NCBI RefSeq assembly: GCF_022539315.1
Contig: NC_066313.1
Coordinates: forward strand, 72,357,934-72,421,933
DNA: 64,000 nucleotides
Direction: 5' to 3'
Origin: Serinus canaria
Lineage: Eukaryota; Chordata; Aves; Passeriformes; Fringillidae
Of the stretch, positions 48,701-60,965 are shown piece by piece (position 1 is the first letter of the stretch; the number at the start of each line of letters is the position of its first letter). The position numbers and the translations under genes are program-made. The notes beneath the pieces are model-generated. The model was given only the letters and a program-made list of their open reading frames with translations, was not told the DNA's origin and made no database searches.

Positions 48701-51700
48701 CAATCAGCTCTTATCTCTTCTGAGAGTAAGTTCTTTCCCAAACAGCATGACTGTGTATACAAAATGTTTTTTGAAGTGGTGATTGTGAAATGCAGGATGG
48801 CTGCTGTAATTGCCTCATTGTTCAGCCTATGTCACAAAATTATGCTCATCATGCACTATAGGTGCCTCTGTGAGCATCATGTGTGCACAACAGCAGGCTT
48901 CATTCTTTCCTCTGGCATGTGACACTGAGTGCATTTCTGTGCTGGCACTCTTAGAGCTGTTCAGAGAGGGAGCTGGAAATGTATTGCATAAAGGCAGACA
49001 GGTGAAACTTTTCTTTCATGCAAAATTCATGTGAAATAACACAAGGACACAAAGACTGGAGGCACTGCCAAAATGATAATAGGTGTGTTTGGGCTTAGGG
49101 CCAGGTTAGTGATTTTGTGATGCTGTTTCATATCAGCTTGTCCCTCTGATTTTCTCAGAAAAGGAAGGTATATAGGCAATATCTGGCTGTGATTAGGGAA
49201 TTTCTAGCAGCTACAACAGTGCTTGGAGAATTATCATTGGGTGCTGTAAATCTGAAGACTTGTCACTGCTCAAGTTAGCACTGGAGTGAGCTGCCTTCAG
49301 GTAGCCCCAGAATCTATGGGAACATAAACCTACCTTATACCTGTTTTTTCCCTCAGCCATGCCAAGTGGAATATGTCACTTTTGCTTTTCTGGTCCCTAC
49401 CATATCATTCTCTACATCACAGTGCTTTAGAAGCAAGGTTGCATGGGGTGCAGCAGATGAGAATGCAGCAAACAAGTGAAGCAATACTGCCTGTTGTCCC
49501 AGTTATTGAGGAGAGGAGTCCAGAGGGGGATTGTTCAGAGTACCTTCCTGTGCATATATTTTGGAAGCTCTGGTCTTTTGTGCTTAAGGTTTTGCTATGT
49601 GTCATTTGTGGAGCACAGGACTAGATATTCCTATGGCACATTGTGGATTTAAAATCTCTCCTGCATTCTCACACTTCTAGTGCCATTTGTTCAGGATAGA
49701 CTCAGCTCAGACACAAGCAGACCCAGCCATACAACTGTGGCTGTGCTTAGGCTGTGCTTAGGTCATTGGGCACCATGACAGCAAGTGCTTATGAATTATA
49801 AGGTTTTCAACCCCAACTTTTGCCATTAAGTATATATTTCATTCTGTTCCTTACCTTTCTAAGCAAAACCAGAGCAAGTTTCTTGTCCACTAAGTTTAGC
49901 ATCTCATTTTGTGACACAGAATCCCATATTTTATAGCAAAGCCTTGAAATTAGGTGTGCACTCTCTACTCTGGAAAAATGTGTCTCTTCAACCATTTATT
50001 TCTACTGATCCAAGTATGTGTAGAGAAGTTGGTGATGTTCCTTAATATTTAGATTACTTAATCAACTGGAATACTGTGATATTATCAGTAATTCTTCATG
50101 CAGAAGAGCTGTGTGTTAGGCAATGCTGATAAAGAAAATATATCTTATGAGTTGTTTCACTAACTTACTGGTAGTAATTTCTAGACTGCACCTGAGAGTT
50201 CTGTCAGCATTTCACCTCACTTTCCTTTCTGTAACTGATTTGTGCAGTTTTTTCCATGTACTCTTTTTTTCTGTGTCCAAGACAAGGAAAAAAAATGGAG
50301 GCCTCTTCTTTTATAATCAAGTTGTTTATGGGTTTGAAGATATAGGCAAAAGTAATCAATAAAACAAATGTGTTTAAATCTCTTTTTTGCCCTTTTATGA
50401 CTTGACTCCCTGCTATTTCTCACTCTACCTGAAATCAATGATACATTTTCTATTGATTTTCTATAACAGGGAAAAGATCTAGCTGCCTGTTAACAAAGTG
50501 TAGCATATTGAAACTCAGTGAGCAGAAAGCATTGGTTAAAGGGACACTATCAAAACCCCTCTTTATTTTCCTGTAATATTTTTTAAAGAAAAATAATTTT
50601 ATTGTCATAGTTACATGCTTTTATAATAGTTTAATTAATTTTTTTTCACATAGCTGAATTTAGAAGCAACACTTCAGGAGAAGGTCCTACTGTCCTTATT
50701 CAGAGTTTGATTTGAGCTCAATAATGTTAGTTAAGTTTTTCCTCTGGACTTGAATGGTTTCAGATCCATCATTCTGGAGGTTATTAGGAATCTGGTAAAA
50801 ACCAGAAAAGCTATATGAAGAGGGTGGTACTTTTAAATCTTCAATCTTGATTTCCCTAAACTGAGAGAGTCCCAACAACACTCACTGTACACCCCAGTGT
50901 ATCTGAGGCTCCTCAATCAGGTGAGCCTAAAATCAAGTGGCAATGACATGATTAAGTAGTGTCTAGTTGAAAAGTGTAATTGTTTGCCTAAAAGGAAAAA
51001 CTGAGGTTAATTTGCATTATTAAAAAATACTATACTTATTGAAAAGTAAAGAGGGAATAATTAGTGGATAAAGTGGTTGAGAACAATATGCAGTGAATAA
51101 AATATTACATTACTTAACATAAATATTGCAGAGCTTAATTGGGATGATTTTTCACTTTTATCAATAAAGGAACTGGCAAATTATTAGTCTACAGTGCCAG
51201 TATTTATTTTTGAACATTTTTTACATTCTGTTTAAAAAAAGTTAAAAGCTGCCTTAAAAAGTATAGTGCTCTTACTAATTCTTTCCCATTCTGTCTATTG
51301 AAAGTGTGTTTTCCCTTTTCTGGAATACAGTACTGGAAAATGTTCCTAAGCTGCCAATGAAGATTTGCATGTCCTTGTAGCACAGTGATGTTGACTATCT
51401 CATTAAAGGTAACAAGACTTCCTTTGAGAATTTATATTTGTCATTGCATGACCACATCTTAGTTCAGTGGCCACACCCAATACAATAAAGAAGTTGTCCA
51501 CAAGTATAGATCATTTACTAAATTTCTCATTTTTATGGATCTGTGATGATTTTTCTCCCCATCATTATTCTATTGAGCTTTTCTCCACACATCTGCAAAA
51601 GAACAGAACAAAAAAAAAAAAATACCCAAACAAGCAAATACTCAAACAAGAAAGAAAACGGGGGAGGAAGATAATGTTTTGGCCTTTTTTATGTGTGAAG

Positions 51701-54700
51701 GATGAAATAGTGTACATTCATTTTTAATGTCTTTAATTTTGTTTTAGATACATAGGCAAATGTTTCTGTTCTTTTAAAAAGGATAAAAATTATTTTCAGC
51801 AAGACTTGCAAGTTTGAGTTCTTGTCTGATGTTTTGATGGTGACAAAATACTGCAATATAACTTTTCCTGAATGTATAATTTTCACTGCCTTTTTTCACT
51901 GATATATCTTTTGAGAAACTACTATGTGGATTTCATGTAATTATAATGTTTTTGGTACAGAAATCTGCATCAAACCGTATAATTTCATTTTTTTTTTGGT
52001 AACATTCACAATATGCAAAGGCTGAACTGACATTGCCAAAACTGACTGTAAATCACCTTTTTACAGTAATGTCTATCAAAGAAAATCTCCCAAATATCTC
52101 TGTGTATAAGACTATGAGGAGAAAAATTAGAATACACTGATACAGTCACTAATATTTTAATTATCCTCTTAATAAATCTGATATAACAAAACACTTCAAT
52201 GAACCACCTGTCTGTTTCTTCAAAATCTGATATTCTTAAGAAGAGGCTCTGGGTGTCTACCTTGGCCTGGATTACTGATGAACACAACACTGAACAGATC
52301 AGTCCTTCAAATGTTATTTCAAATTTCACTTTTGTAATGATGCTAATTGGTAAAAATGACACCATATAAAATGGCAACCAGAGGTATGGATTTCACATAG
52401 AAGTTGTCTCCTTTCCTTTTTTGCTCAGTTATTGCAATAAATAATTGTTTGGGTTTTTTGGTTTGTAAAACAAATATCTTGTCAGATAGTGCCTGGAATG
52501 CTGTTTTAAATTGCAAATATGAACAAAATGTTTGAACACTAAAATAATTCTGTAATACATGTTAAATCCCCAAATTAACGATATAATTAAATCTCTTTAC
52601 CCACAGAATATATTATTAATTGCACAGAATGCGAATTAATGAAAAAATAGTTGATTTCTATTTAAGAGTAATATGAAGTTGTGAAAGATGTGTCATGTGA
52701 TATATTGTTTTGTGATATATTGCTTTGCCAATTGTTTTTATGAAAGATTGCAAAAGTTGTATCTAAATTTTTTCTAAAAATAAGGAAAAAAAAGAAAAAA
52801 GAAAACCAACTGCATGTACACAATATGAGCAAGCCTTTCTGCTTTTATAAATAGCTGTTGGTGGTACAGGGAAAATTGAAAATATTATCTGTCCTGCTGT
52901 TATGAATAAGTGTATTCTCTTAAAGGACCTTCACAGATCAGTTTCTCAATTCTATTAAAAAAAGAGTTTCAATTTCCTTTTGAGGCAAGCTGATCCATTA
53001 TGCAAGATGCTTCAGTACTTGTTCATTGTGAAACAAATTACTGTATTCTACATGAGATCTTCAGGAATAAAAAGAACCTGTACATGACAGCAGGTTTTTC
53101 CAAGTTTATCTCATGTTTGTCCTCAGGTAATTCACAGATTCTGGATATGAAGCAATGCTTTATGATTTCTAAATATTCACTTTAAAGAAAGAAAAAATGA
53201 ACTAAACCCAAAACTTATTCTGAGAGAAAGCAAAGATCACTTTGTTGATGTCTACATAAATTACTTAGACTGCACTTTTTCCCCTGAAGCTTTTTTGGTC
53301 AAACTTGTTCTAAATGGAAGAGAAATTGAATGAAACAACAGGAAGGCATATAGTGAGGGTGAGAAACAAGTAAGCTCAACATTTATCTAAAAGAGGATAT
53401 AGATCTAATTTAGGATTTAGAGGAATCCTAAGGAGAAGGAAATTAGAGTCTTCCTCCTGCACAGTCTTTGCTGCAGAGAACCACTGCTGGATAGTCAGCA
53501 TATATTTATTTCTCTAGAGTTGATACTCCTTCTCCTTATTTTGTGATGATTTCTGCACACTTTTTTCCACACTCCCCATAGTTCTAGGCAAACTCTTGGT
53601 TATCTTGGTGCTTCATTATAATCAAGAAAATTTTCACTTGAATGCACAACCTTTATTTGCTGTTCCTACTTCACTTAGTCCTGAGCAAGGAATTCCCAAA
53701 ACCACTGCAGTATTAACTCTCTAGCAAGTAAACAATGTCTGGCTTCTATAAAGCTCTTAAAGTTTTGTTTTTCTAGCAGAAAATGGTGAAAATATAGATT
53801 TGTTATGTTTGCACTTTATTTTTTTAATTAAAAAAAATAGGAAAAAAAAGAAGCAGAGGCCAAAACTTTTCTCTTCTAAGAAAGAAAAAAAAGCTCCATA
53901 TTACTATCATGTAGGAATTTTTTCCTGACTCTCAATAGACAGCTAAACCAGTTTCCTCACTGAGATATCAGCACAAGAAATTTTAATATCTTACTGCTTT
54001 GTTTCAATGGATGATTCAGGTATTTTAAAATGACAGAAGAATGATTTAATGTAAGCTTTTTTAATATTATGCAATGTGAGACTGAAATGGAAGGTAGGTT
54101 GGTTAAAAAATACCTCTGAGACTGGAGTGCTTTATTCCAGGGAAACCTAATTTTATGAGTAATTTTCTTTGCCTTGAGTGATAATTATTCATATGAATAT
54201 ATACCCTTATAAATGATCATACATGCACACATGAACATGAGTGGGTATTAGGATACACATATGTATCATTCATGTCTCAGAAGACATATATCTGTATATA
54301 TCTATATAAGCTGTGCCAAGTTTGGAATGATTTCACTGCCATCTGTTAAGTATTTGTAGATCACATCACATATACATTTTTCTTGGGTTTGTTTGGGTTT
54401 TTTTTGATGGGATGTGCATTGTTTTTTTGGATTTTTTTAAAATGAAGTTGATGTGGAACTAGCAGACCTATACTTGCCTTGGTCCACCAATTTCAAAATG
54501 CTGGGGAGAACATTAGCTGGTCCAAATTCCCCAGGCCTTGCACTGTAGTCCACCTCTATCATTTACTGAAGTATCAACACCAGTCATCCAGACTGCTCCT
54601 TGATCCATAATTTCAGTGTTCTTCCCTGCAACTTATTTGGATTAGCTTGTATATATATTCTGTCTATATGTATATTGTCTACTGCAGACTTTCAGTTTGC

Positions 54701-56214
54701 AACAAAGTGATATTGAAATTTTATTATTTTAAAAATAGGATCTAAACTGCATTAAAAATATTTATCAGGTGTCATTTGAAATAATTTTGTTTACTGATGT
54801 GATAAAAAGTGTTTTCACTTTCAGTAAGATATTTCACCTGGCTTTGCTTGAAATACAGGAATAGTCTTATACTGTTTTGACCTGCTGTATAATGACTGAT
54901 TGATGAATTGGCCATCTGTGTCAAATTCAAGTCACACATCAGTGTTAGAATATTTTCTTTCCACTGTTGTGTGCTGCTTATTAGCTTTAATATTGGCCTC
55001 AGAGCTTTCATGCATACCTTTGTTTTCCTTCAGCAATTTCTTGTATTTCCCAGTTGATAATGCATACCAGGTGGCTGTTAGCTATTTCACTTTTCCATTG
55101 GTGATGTATGTTGTTGGTGGCTCCTTGTCATTAAGACTTTACAGAATGCAGCCTCTGTAAAAGTGCTCATTGCACATTTCTCTGCTCATGTTTTCCCACC
55201 AGAAATCCTGGACAACAAATCTTTGTTTCTATTGATAGTTTGAAGTCTCTTACCAGACATGCACAGAGGCAGAGTACTGGAATACATGGGTAATTGATGT
55301 GCCAAAGGGCCCTACAGAATAGTTGGATTTAGGATCAGTGTTAAAAGTAGGTGTTTAAAGAGCACAGGAGCAATTCATCTTCCCCAGTCTACTCAGCTAT
55401 TGCTATTCAACATTTTTGTACTTTTCAGTAATGCCCTAAAAATTTTTGTGGAAACAGGTAAGATAAAATCAGACATTTCTATTATTACTTACTAAATTTT
55501 AAATTGTTGTTACTGTGGAAAGTGTAGGCAATCAATAGTAAACTATAAACCAAAATTAATCATGATCTCATAACCAATGATAAATTGTATTTCCAATATA
55601 GACAAATGTGCATATTTCCAAGTAACAGTCTGCACACAGTTTTAAAGAGAGTTGATAAAATTAATTATTTCAGATAGCATTTGACTCCATAAGAAAAAGG
55701 ATAAATGTACACAGAAGGTTTCTACTCAGCTGTGATAACACATACCATAGTCTTGCTTTGTGTTTTTGATTTCCTCATTCTTCTGAGAAATACTGTTAAA
55801 AAAACTCTTATGCAAAACTTCTGAAAATATGAAAAGAATTTTTGGGGATTTAATTGTCATGTAACACAATGAAGTCATTCCATATACCTACACAAGCATT
55901 TATTTATTTATATGTAAGAAAATTTAAAGTCCATATGGTAAGTAGACATGAATCATAGATATTAAAGTTATTATTTAATTTAATTTAATTGATTGTTCAA
56001 TATTTCTGATTAGGAAAAAGAAAAAGCAAAAAAAATCAGGGTCTAGTAATTTTAACCCTTTGTGCTTAACATGAAATAAAGGGAAGTCTAGCATGAGGGT
56101 TTGAGAAATCAGCAGAAGTTCGAGAAGTTAAGAATAGCAGACAGTCATTACTGCTTTATTTGAGTGTTTGAGCAATGTATTTCTGCAATTTGGTTAACTG
56201 TGTTATTTTTAACA
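45761..56214. other. Intronic sequence, mostly unique
   Basis: Long AT-rich stretch with an A26 run (47705-47730), a tandem gctgtgcttag pair (about 49740-49761) and a few short repeats. The parts near 48480-48720 and 49000-49300 are compositionally even and might be conserved non-coding sequence. The 123-codon minus-strand frame (52006-52377) and the 83-codon + strand frame (49373-49624) have no support. No mobile element is recognised here, making it the longest element-poor stretch in the window. Confidence 0.5.
47705..47730. repeat. A26 homopolymer
   Basis: Twenty-six consecutive A residues. No retrocopied sequence was recognised upstream of it, so it is listed as a simple repeat and not as a retroposon tail. 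Confidence 0.9.
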
Positions 56215-56297
56215 ATGTTCTCTGGTTATTGTAGTAATAATATAACAAATATACCAGTCATATTTGTTATATTATTAGTACAATAACAAGAGAACAT
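56215..56297. repeat. Long hairpin: 38-bp arms, 7-base loop
   Basis: Bases 56215-56252 pair with 56260-56297 with only two mismatches, around the loop accagtc. The stem is AT-rich (for example taataatataacaaatat). Total length is 83 bases, in the size range of microRNA precursors and short MITE-like elements. No target duplication was recognised at its ends and no second copy was noticed in this window. Confidence 0.92.
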
Positions 56298-56939
56298 AAT
56301 ATTGTGCAAGAATTAGATTTTTGTTGTTGTTTCTGGTTGAAATCATAGTTGTGCCATAAATGGTGGAGAACAAAACAATTCAAAACAAAGCAGTTTGAAG
56401 CAGGTTAGCAAACAAAATGGGAAGTGGACAGGACAAGTAAGAAATTTAAATATTTTTTTTTATATTACCAACTGCATTTTAGACAGTGTGAAGCACATTA
56501 GTAGAGGGAGGAAAAGAGAAAGGTCAGAAATAGCTGTGGGCATAAAACAAAGAGAAAATAGTTTTTAATGTATTTTCTTGTAAATGAAATCTTAGGTTCT
56601 GCACAGACATTTCTTTCATTGGGATTGATCTGGTTAATGTAGCATAAAATATCCAGTGTCAACTGAGATTTTCTCCTGGCTTCCATCTCGTCTTGCAATA
56701 GGTTGCAAATTTCATTTTCTTCCTGTGTCATAATTTTCATCTCAGTTTGTGTGTCTTAGACACTCTGGGACTTCTTAAATAGTGCAGGACACTTAATTGA
56801 GATAGTTGAGCCCAAGCCACTGTACCAAACAGTAATTTTTTATGACTTTTTAGGTATATTTTATAAAATGATTTATTATAATAACAACAAGAACAAATTC
56901 ATCAATAAAATGGACCAGCACATTATATAGAAAGAATAT
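56298..56939. other. Intronic sequence, unique
   Basis: AT-rich intron without recognised features. The 80-codon minus-strand frame at 56498-56740 has no recognisable domain. Confidence 0.5.
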
Positions 56940-57215
56940 AGAAAGCCTGGTAGGAAAGGACCTGTGGGCCCTGGTGGACAACAAATTGTAGATAAACTAG
57001 CAAAGTGTTCTTGTTGCAAAGGTGGTATCCTGGTATCCACTGCTGTCCTGGGCCATGTTACTGTGTCACCAGCAAGTCCAGGCATGTGATTCTTTCCCTC
57101 CACTCAGAAGTTAAACCAATCCCTAGAGTCCTGTGTCCAGTTTGGGCTCCCCACTATGAGAGAGACACACATTTTTAATAGCAGAAGGATAGTCTAGCCA
57201 AGATGCTGAAAAATA
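56940..57215 (+). mobile_element. CR1 LINE ORF2 C-terminal fragment
   Basis: On the + strand, ctggtaggaaaggacctgtg ggccctggtggacaacaaat, then gagtcctgtgtccagtttgg and gctccccactatgagagaga, match the CR1 segment just downstream of the reverse transcriptase domain (the LVDNKL and ESCVQFWAP region in translation). The middle is scrambled by substitutions and small deletions. No 3' tail is present: the copy ends near 57215, and unrelated sequence and then a microsatellite follow. Confidence 0.88.
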
Positions 57216-57278
57216 CTATTTCCTTGAAGTATTTATTTATATACATATAAATTTACATGACATACACATTTATATTTA

Positions 57279-57354
57279 CATATATATATATATATATATA
57301 TATGTGTATGTATGTATGTATGTATGTATGTATGTATGTATGTATGTATGTATG
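57279..57354. repeat. (TA)n-(TATG)n compound microsatellite
   Basis: About 24 bases of TA repeat run into about 12 TATG units. Open frames predicted across it (Tyr-Met-Cys-Val and Tyr-Ile-His-Thr repeats on either strand) are translation of the repeat and not genes. Likely highly polymorphic. Confidence 0.95.
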
Positions 57355-58388
57355 CACAGATATATACTCACACACAGAGAACAAACTAGTGCAGGATTTT
57401 TTTCCATGTCACTATATTTTACTGAATCCACAAGTTCCTTCAACTGTATCCATAAATTCCATCTGCTAGCCCCACAACTACTGTGCAGCACCACTCTATA
57501 CATAAAGCCTTCTGCTGAGTCAGTACCACAAGCAGAATCTGCTCCCTGTGTTTTCCCTTATCTCCTCCTCTGCTTTTGTAAGGGCCAGTTCTTAAGACTG
57601 AGAGGAGCATCTTTTTTTTTTTCCTGAAGTGAACAGCAAAATCTCTGCAGTTTTTTTTCCAAGATCTCTGAGTTAGATGATAAAGCTGTTAGCAAAGCAC
57701 TGTGCAAAGTCCTGTGAGCAGTAGTAGTCTAGGTCCACAAATCAGAGTTGGTAAAAACTTTCTTCCTTATACTGACAGCTAACAGCATTCAAAGTAGCTC
57801 CAGTCACTGAAACTTATACATTAAAAAAAACGCCACAGATAGATCCAGGGTGACATTTTTCAGGCTATAAATTTATTTAGATATATCAATTTATTTTGCC
57901 CATCAATTTATTTAGATTTATTTTTGGAGGAGCAGGTTCTATAGGAATTTTGGGGGCAAGGAATGATGAGAAATTATGTCAGCAAATGTATGTATATCTG
58001 TCCCAAACACATGCATTGGATCAGAAAAGCAGAGAAAAATGTGTTACCCAGAAGTTTAATAATTTACCTAGCCAACATGAAAATCAGCATCTGCCTTCCT
58101 GATGAGAATAGGAGAACCAAACAGAAAGGAAAAAGAGCTCAATGACTTTGTGACTGGGATGTTTCCTGAAGGTAGAAAATGCTGAGCTTGATTCAGATGA
58201 AACAGGCCATATCAAACCAAGGATTTTGAAAGCAAAGATTCATTTCCTTGTGGTTTGGAAGGGGAATTCTGAGCTGATGATGCATCTCCTGAATTTTATG
58301 TCATGGTACCTTAAACAAAATATATATCCTGTGAATACTTAGGTGCCTCAGAATAAGATCTATTATTTGCAGCACAGAGACTAAAATG

Positions 58389-58410
58389 CCTCTAGGTAGT
58401 TACCTAGAGG
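58389..58410. repeat. 22-base palindrome
   Basis: cctctaggta, gt, tacctagagg: two 10-base arms with a 2-base centre. Confidence 0.9.
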
Positions 58411-59730
58411 AGAATATGTTCACTGACAGTGCTGTGGTTTCAGGCTAGTCTTTCTCAGAGCCTAGGGAACAATATTTATGGGTTTTAGGCCTGCCCTGGA
58501 GACAATACTTATCCTGTCTTTCAAGTCAAGAAAGTGAAATGATCCTTTCTTTCTTGTAAAAGACAATTCAGCCTCTGTGGAGGTCTCCTGTGGGGAGATG
58601 CAGGCAAAGTTATTATTGAATCTTCTGATTTACAAAATAAATTGCAACCTGCAAAGATGAAAAGGTACATTTAGCTTATCTGCATTTTAATCTTATGCAT
58701 TTCAAGAGCATTACTTACCTTTGCATACTCTGGCATGCAAACTCAAGAAAGTGACTATGCTTCTACTGTCATAAATATTAATTCTTTTGTCCAGAGAAAT
58801 GGGTATTCTTTTCAGAGCTAGCAGTTAAAAAACAATTCACAAAGCTTCTCTGTGTCTTGAGTCCTAGATTTTTTTTTTACTTTTTTGAGTACTTAATGAA
58901 AGAGAAAATCCTGAAATGGGAGAGTCTTGAGAATACTCTTTGTACCTGTACACCTATGTTTGCAACAAATTGGTATCTTAAGCTCCTGAAAAGTAATTAG
59001 ACCGTATGTGAACAACCAAAAATTCATGATGCCTCAGCATTTTTTTTTTTTAGACTTTTCTACAGTAGCTGAAAAGCAGTGTGGGAAGTAAAATCCCTGA
59101 ACAAAAGTAAATGCATATATGCCTGACCAGAAAATGAATGATGATGGATGTCAGTACATGGCTGTAACTATAACTGATATATATGCTATGACTGGAAAAA
59201 AGAATTTCACTTTTCTATATAAACCAGTTAACTCACTGACATTTTACAAGAATAAACATACTCTGAGCAATAGTTTTTCATGAATCTTGTCTGTGTTCTG
59301 CTAAGTAGCCATTGGATAACTTCCAGCCATCTGGCTGGCATCTCAGGTCCCATGAAGGCACAATTCAGCATGATTGTGTGAGAAAAACTACTCAAGAATT
59401 AAAATAATTAAAGTATTAAATATTTTGTACATTGCTGAGGGAGGGATGTTCAAGAACTTAAAAGAAAATAAATACCTTTTTGTGAGAAAAAAAGACACTT
59501 TGGTACCAAAGAAACTTACCAAGCTTTCTGTTTTCCTTTGGATTTTTTGGAATCACACTGATGTTCTTCAAATAGATACTTTTTTCCAAGTTCATAATTG
59601 TGGAAGAGCTAATTACATAAAGAGCATTAAAGATGGTCTGTGCTATTCCCACTGTGTACTAGGGTTAGATATTAAAGTAATGTGGATTTTCTGATTTTAT
59701 TGAAGTGGTCTAGTATTTTAAAACTACCTG

Positions 59731-59800
59731 GTGGGAGAGGGTTGGAGCTTAGCCAAATGCAGTGGGAGAGGGTTGGAGCTTAGCCAAATGCAGTGGGAGA
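59731..59800. repeat. 31-bp tandem repeat, 2.3 copies
   Basis: A 31-base unit beginning gtgggagagggttggagctt occurs at 59731-59761 and, without mismatch, at 59762-59792. A third partial copy (gtgggaga) follows. Identity of the copies points to a recent tandem duplication. Confidence 0.95.
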
Positions 59801-60619
59801 TGTAATTTGCAGACAACATCAAGAGTAATCTTTAAAAAAACATTAAAATGCATTCAGTCTTGCTACTAACTTGGTTTGTTGAAACCATTATCAGAATTAC
59901 TGACTTGAAGTACAGTGAAAGAGTCTTGCCCTTCAGTATTGCAGCTGCTAAGGAAAATGGTCCTTTATATTAATACAAGGTAAAGAAAAAGGTGTCTTTT
60001 CCAGTTTGCTTTCTCAATTGGTGTGCTTTGATTTTTGCATGCCTTTTTCCATGTCATCTCTGTAAAAAAAAAAAACCCAAACTTTATTTTTGCTAGCATA
60101 TCTAGTACTAGCACTAAGAACTTTTTAATCCTTAATCCGGAAGCTATCTTAAAAAACAAACCAAAATACTTCCAGAAATTGAATGTTTTATTGGTAAACA
60201 AGACCAAAAAGAACAATGACTGCCTTGAGGGTTCTGTTTCTAGGCACTGCAAGAAACTGAGCCTGGCAACAGCAGGGGTGGGAGGCTGGAATAAAAGATG
60301 TGCCATCACTAAGGCAAAGACAATTTTTGGCCAGTCAAAAGTGTTGTAATTATCTCTCTCTCTCTTTGTACCACAGTCAGTACAATCCTCACTCTTCCAA
60401 TGCTTAGGCACAGAAATGAAAAGTTTGGACTGTATTTGTTTCTGCTCTGATTCAATGAAAAGTGTTCCAGTGAGACAGTGCTTAGTCTCATCATCTGTGT
60501 TAGGAAACTCTTTTCAGCAGTAGATCATGTCTTGATCATAATCTGTTGCTTTGGAGTTGTTTGTTTCAAATAAATAGCTAGATTACCACTTTAACTGCTT
60601 TATTGCCTTTTAATTCAAA

Positions 60620-60965
60620 GAACGACGAGTAGCTGAGGTTGGAAGGAGTCACTGGAATCATCTAAGCTGACAAGCCTGCTCAAGGCAGAGCCAACTAGAA
60701 CAGGTTGCCCAGAACTTTGTTCAGTTGAGTTTAAAATATCTGCAAGGATGGGTACTCCAAACATTTCTGGGCAACCACCTCCAGCCTTTGATCACTGTCA
60801 GTATTAAATGGTTTTTTCTTCTACCTAAATAGAAGTTACTGAATTTCACTTTGTGCTTATTGCCCCTCATCTGTCACTGGGTGGTACCAAAAAATGTCTG
60901 ACAACATCTTTTTCACTCATCCCCATTAGGTATTTGCATACTTGGATAAGTTACCATTGAGGCTG
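60620..60965 (-). mobile_element. Old CR1 LINE 3'-end fragment
   Basis: The minus-strand element starts at its 3' end with gctgaggttggaaggagtca (about 60632). It continues through acaggttgcccagaactttg and ctgcaaggatgggtactcca to cccctcatctgtcactgggt and the stretch ending near 60965. These are CR1 C-terminal and 3' untranslated phrases on the reverse strand, heavily mutated. The octamer tail is lost. No coding capacity remains. Confidence 0.82.

Larger units (their letters stand above)
57355..60619. other. Intronic sequence, mostly unique
   Basis: AT-rich intron with a perfect 22-base palindrome at 58389-58410, a T11 run near 59041 and the 31-bp tandem repeat at 59731. The 148-codon minus-strand frame (59965-60411) and its 104-codon + strand counterpart overlap each other and have no recognisable domain. 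Confidence 0.5.

Noticed and set aside
57257..57627. Overlapping frames on both strands with Met-Tyr-Val-Cys and Thr-Tyr-Ile-His repeats
   Set aside because: They are translations of the (TA)n-(TATG)n microsatellite.
59965..60411. 148-codon minus-strand frame
   Set aside because: It overlaps another frame on the opposite strand, has no known domain, and its ends have no gene signals.
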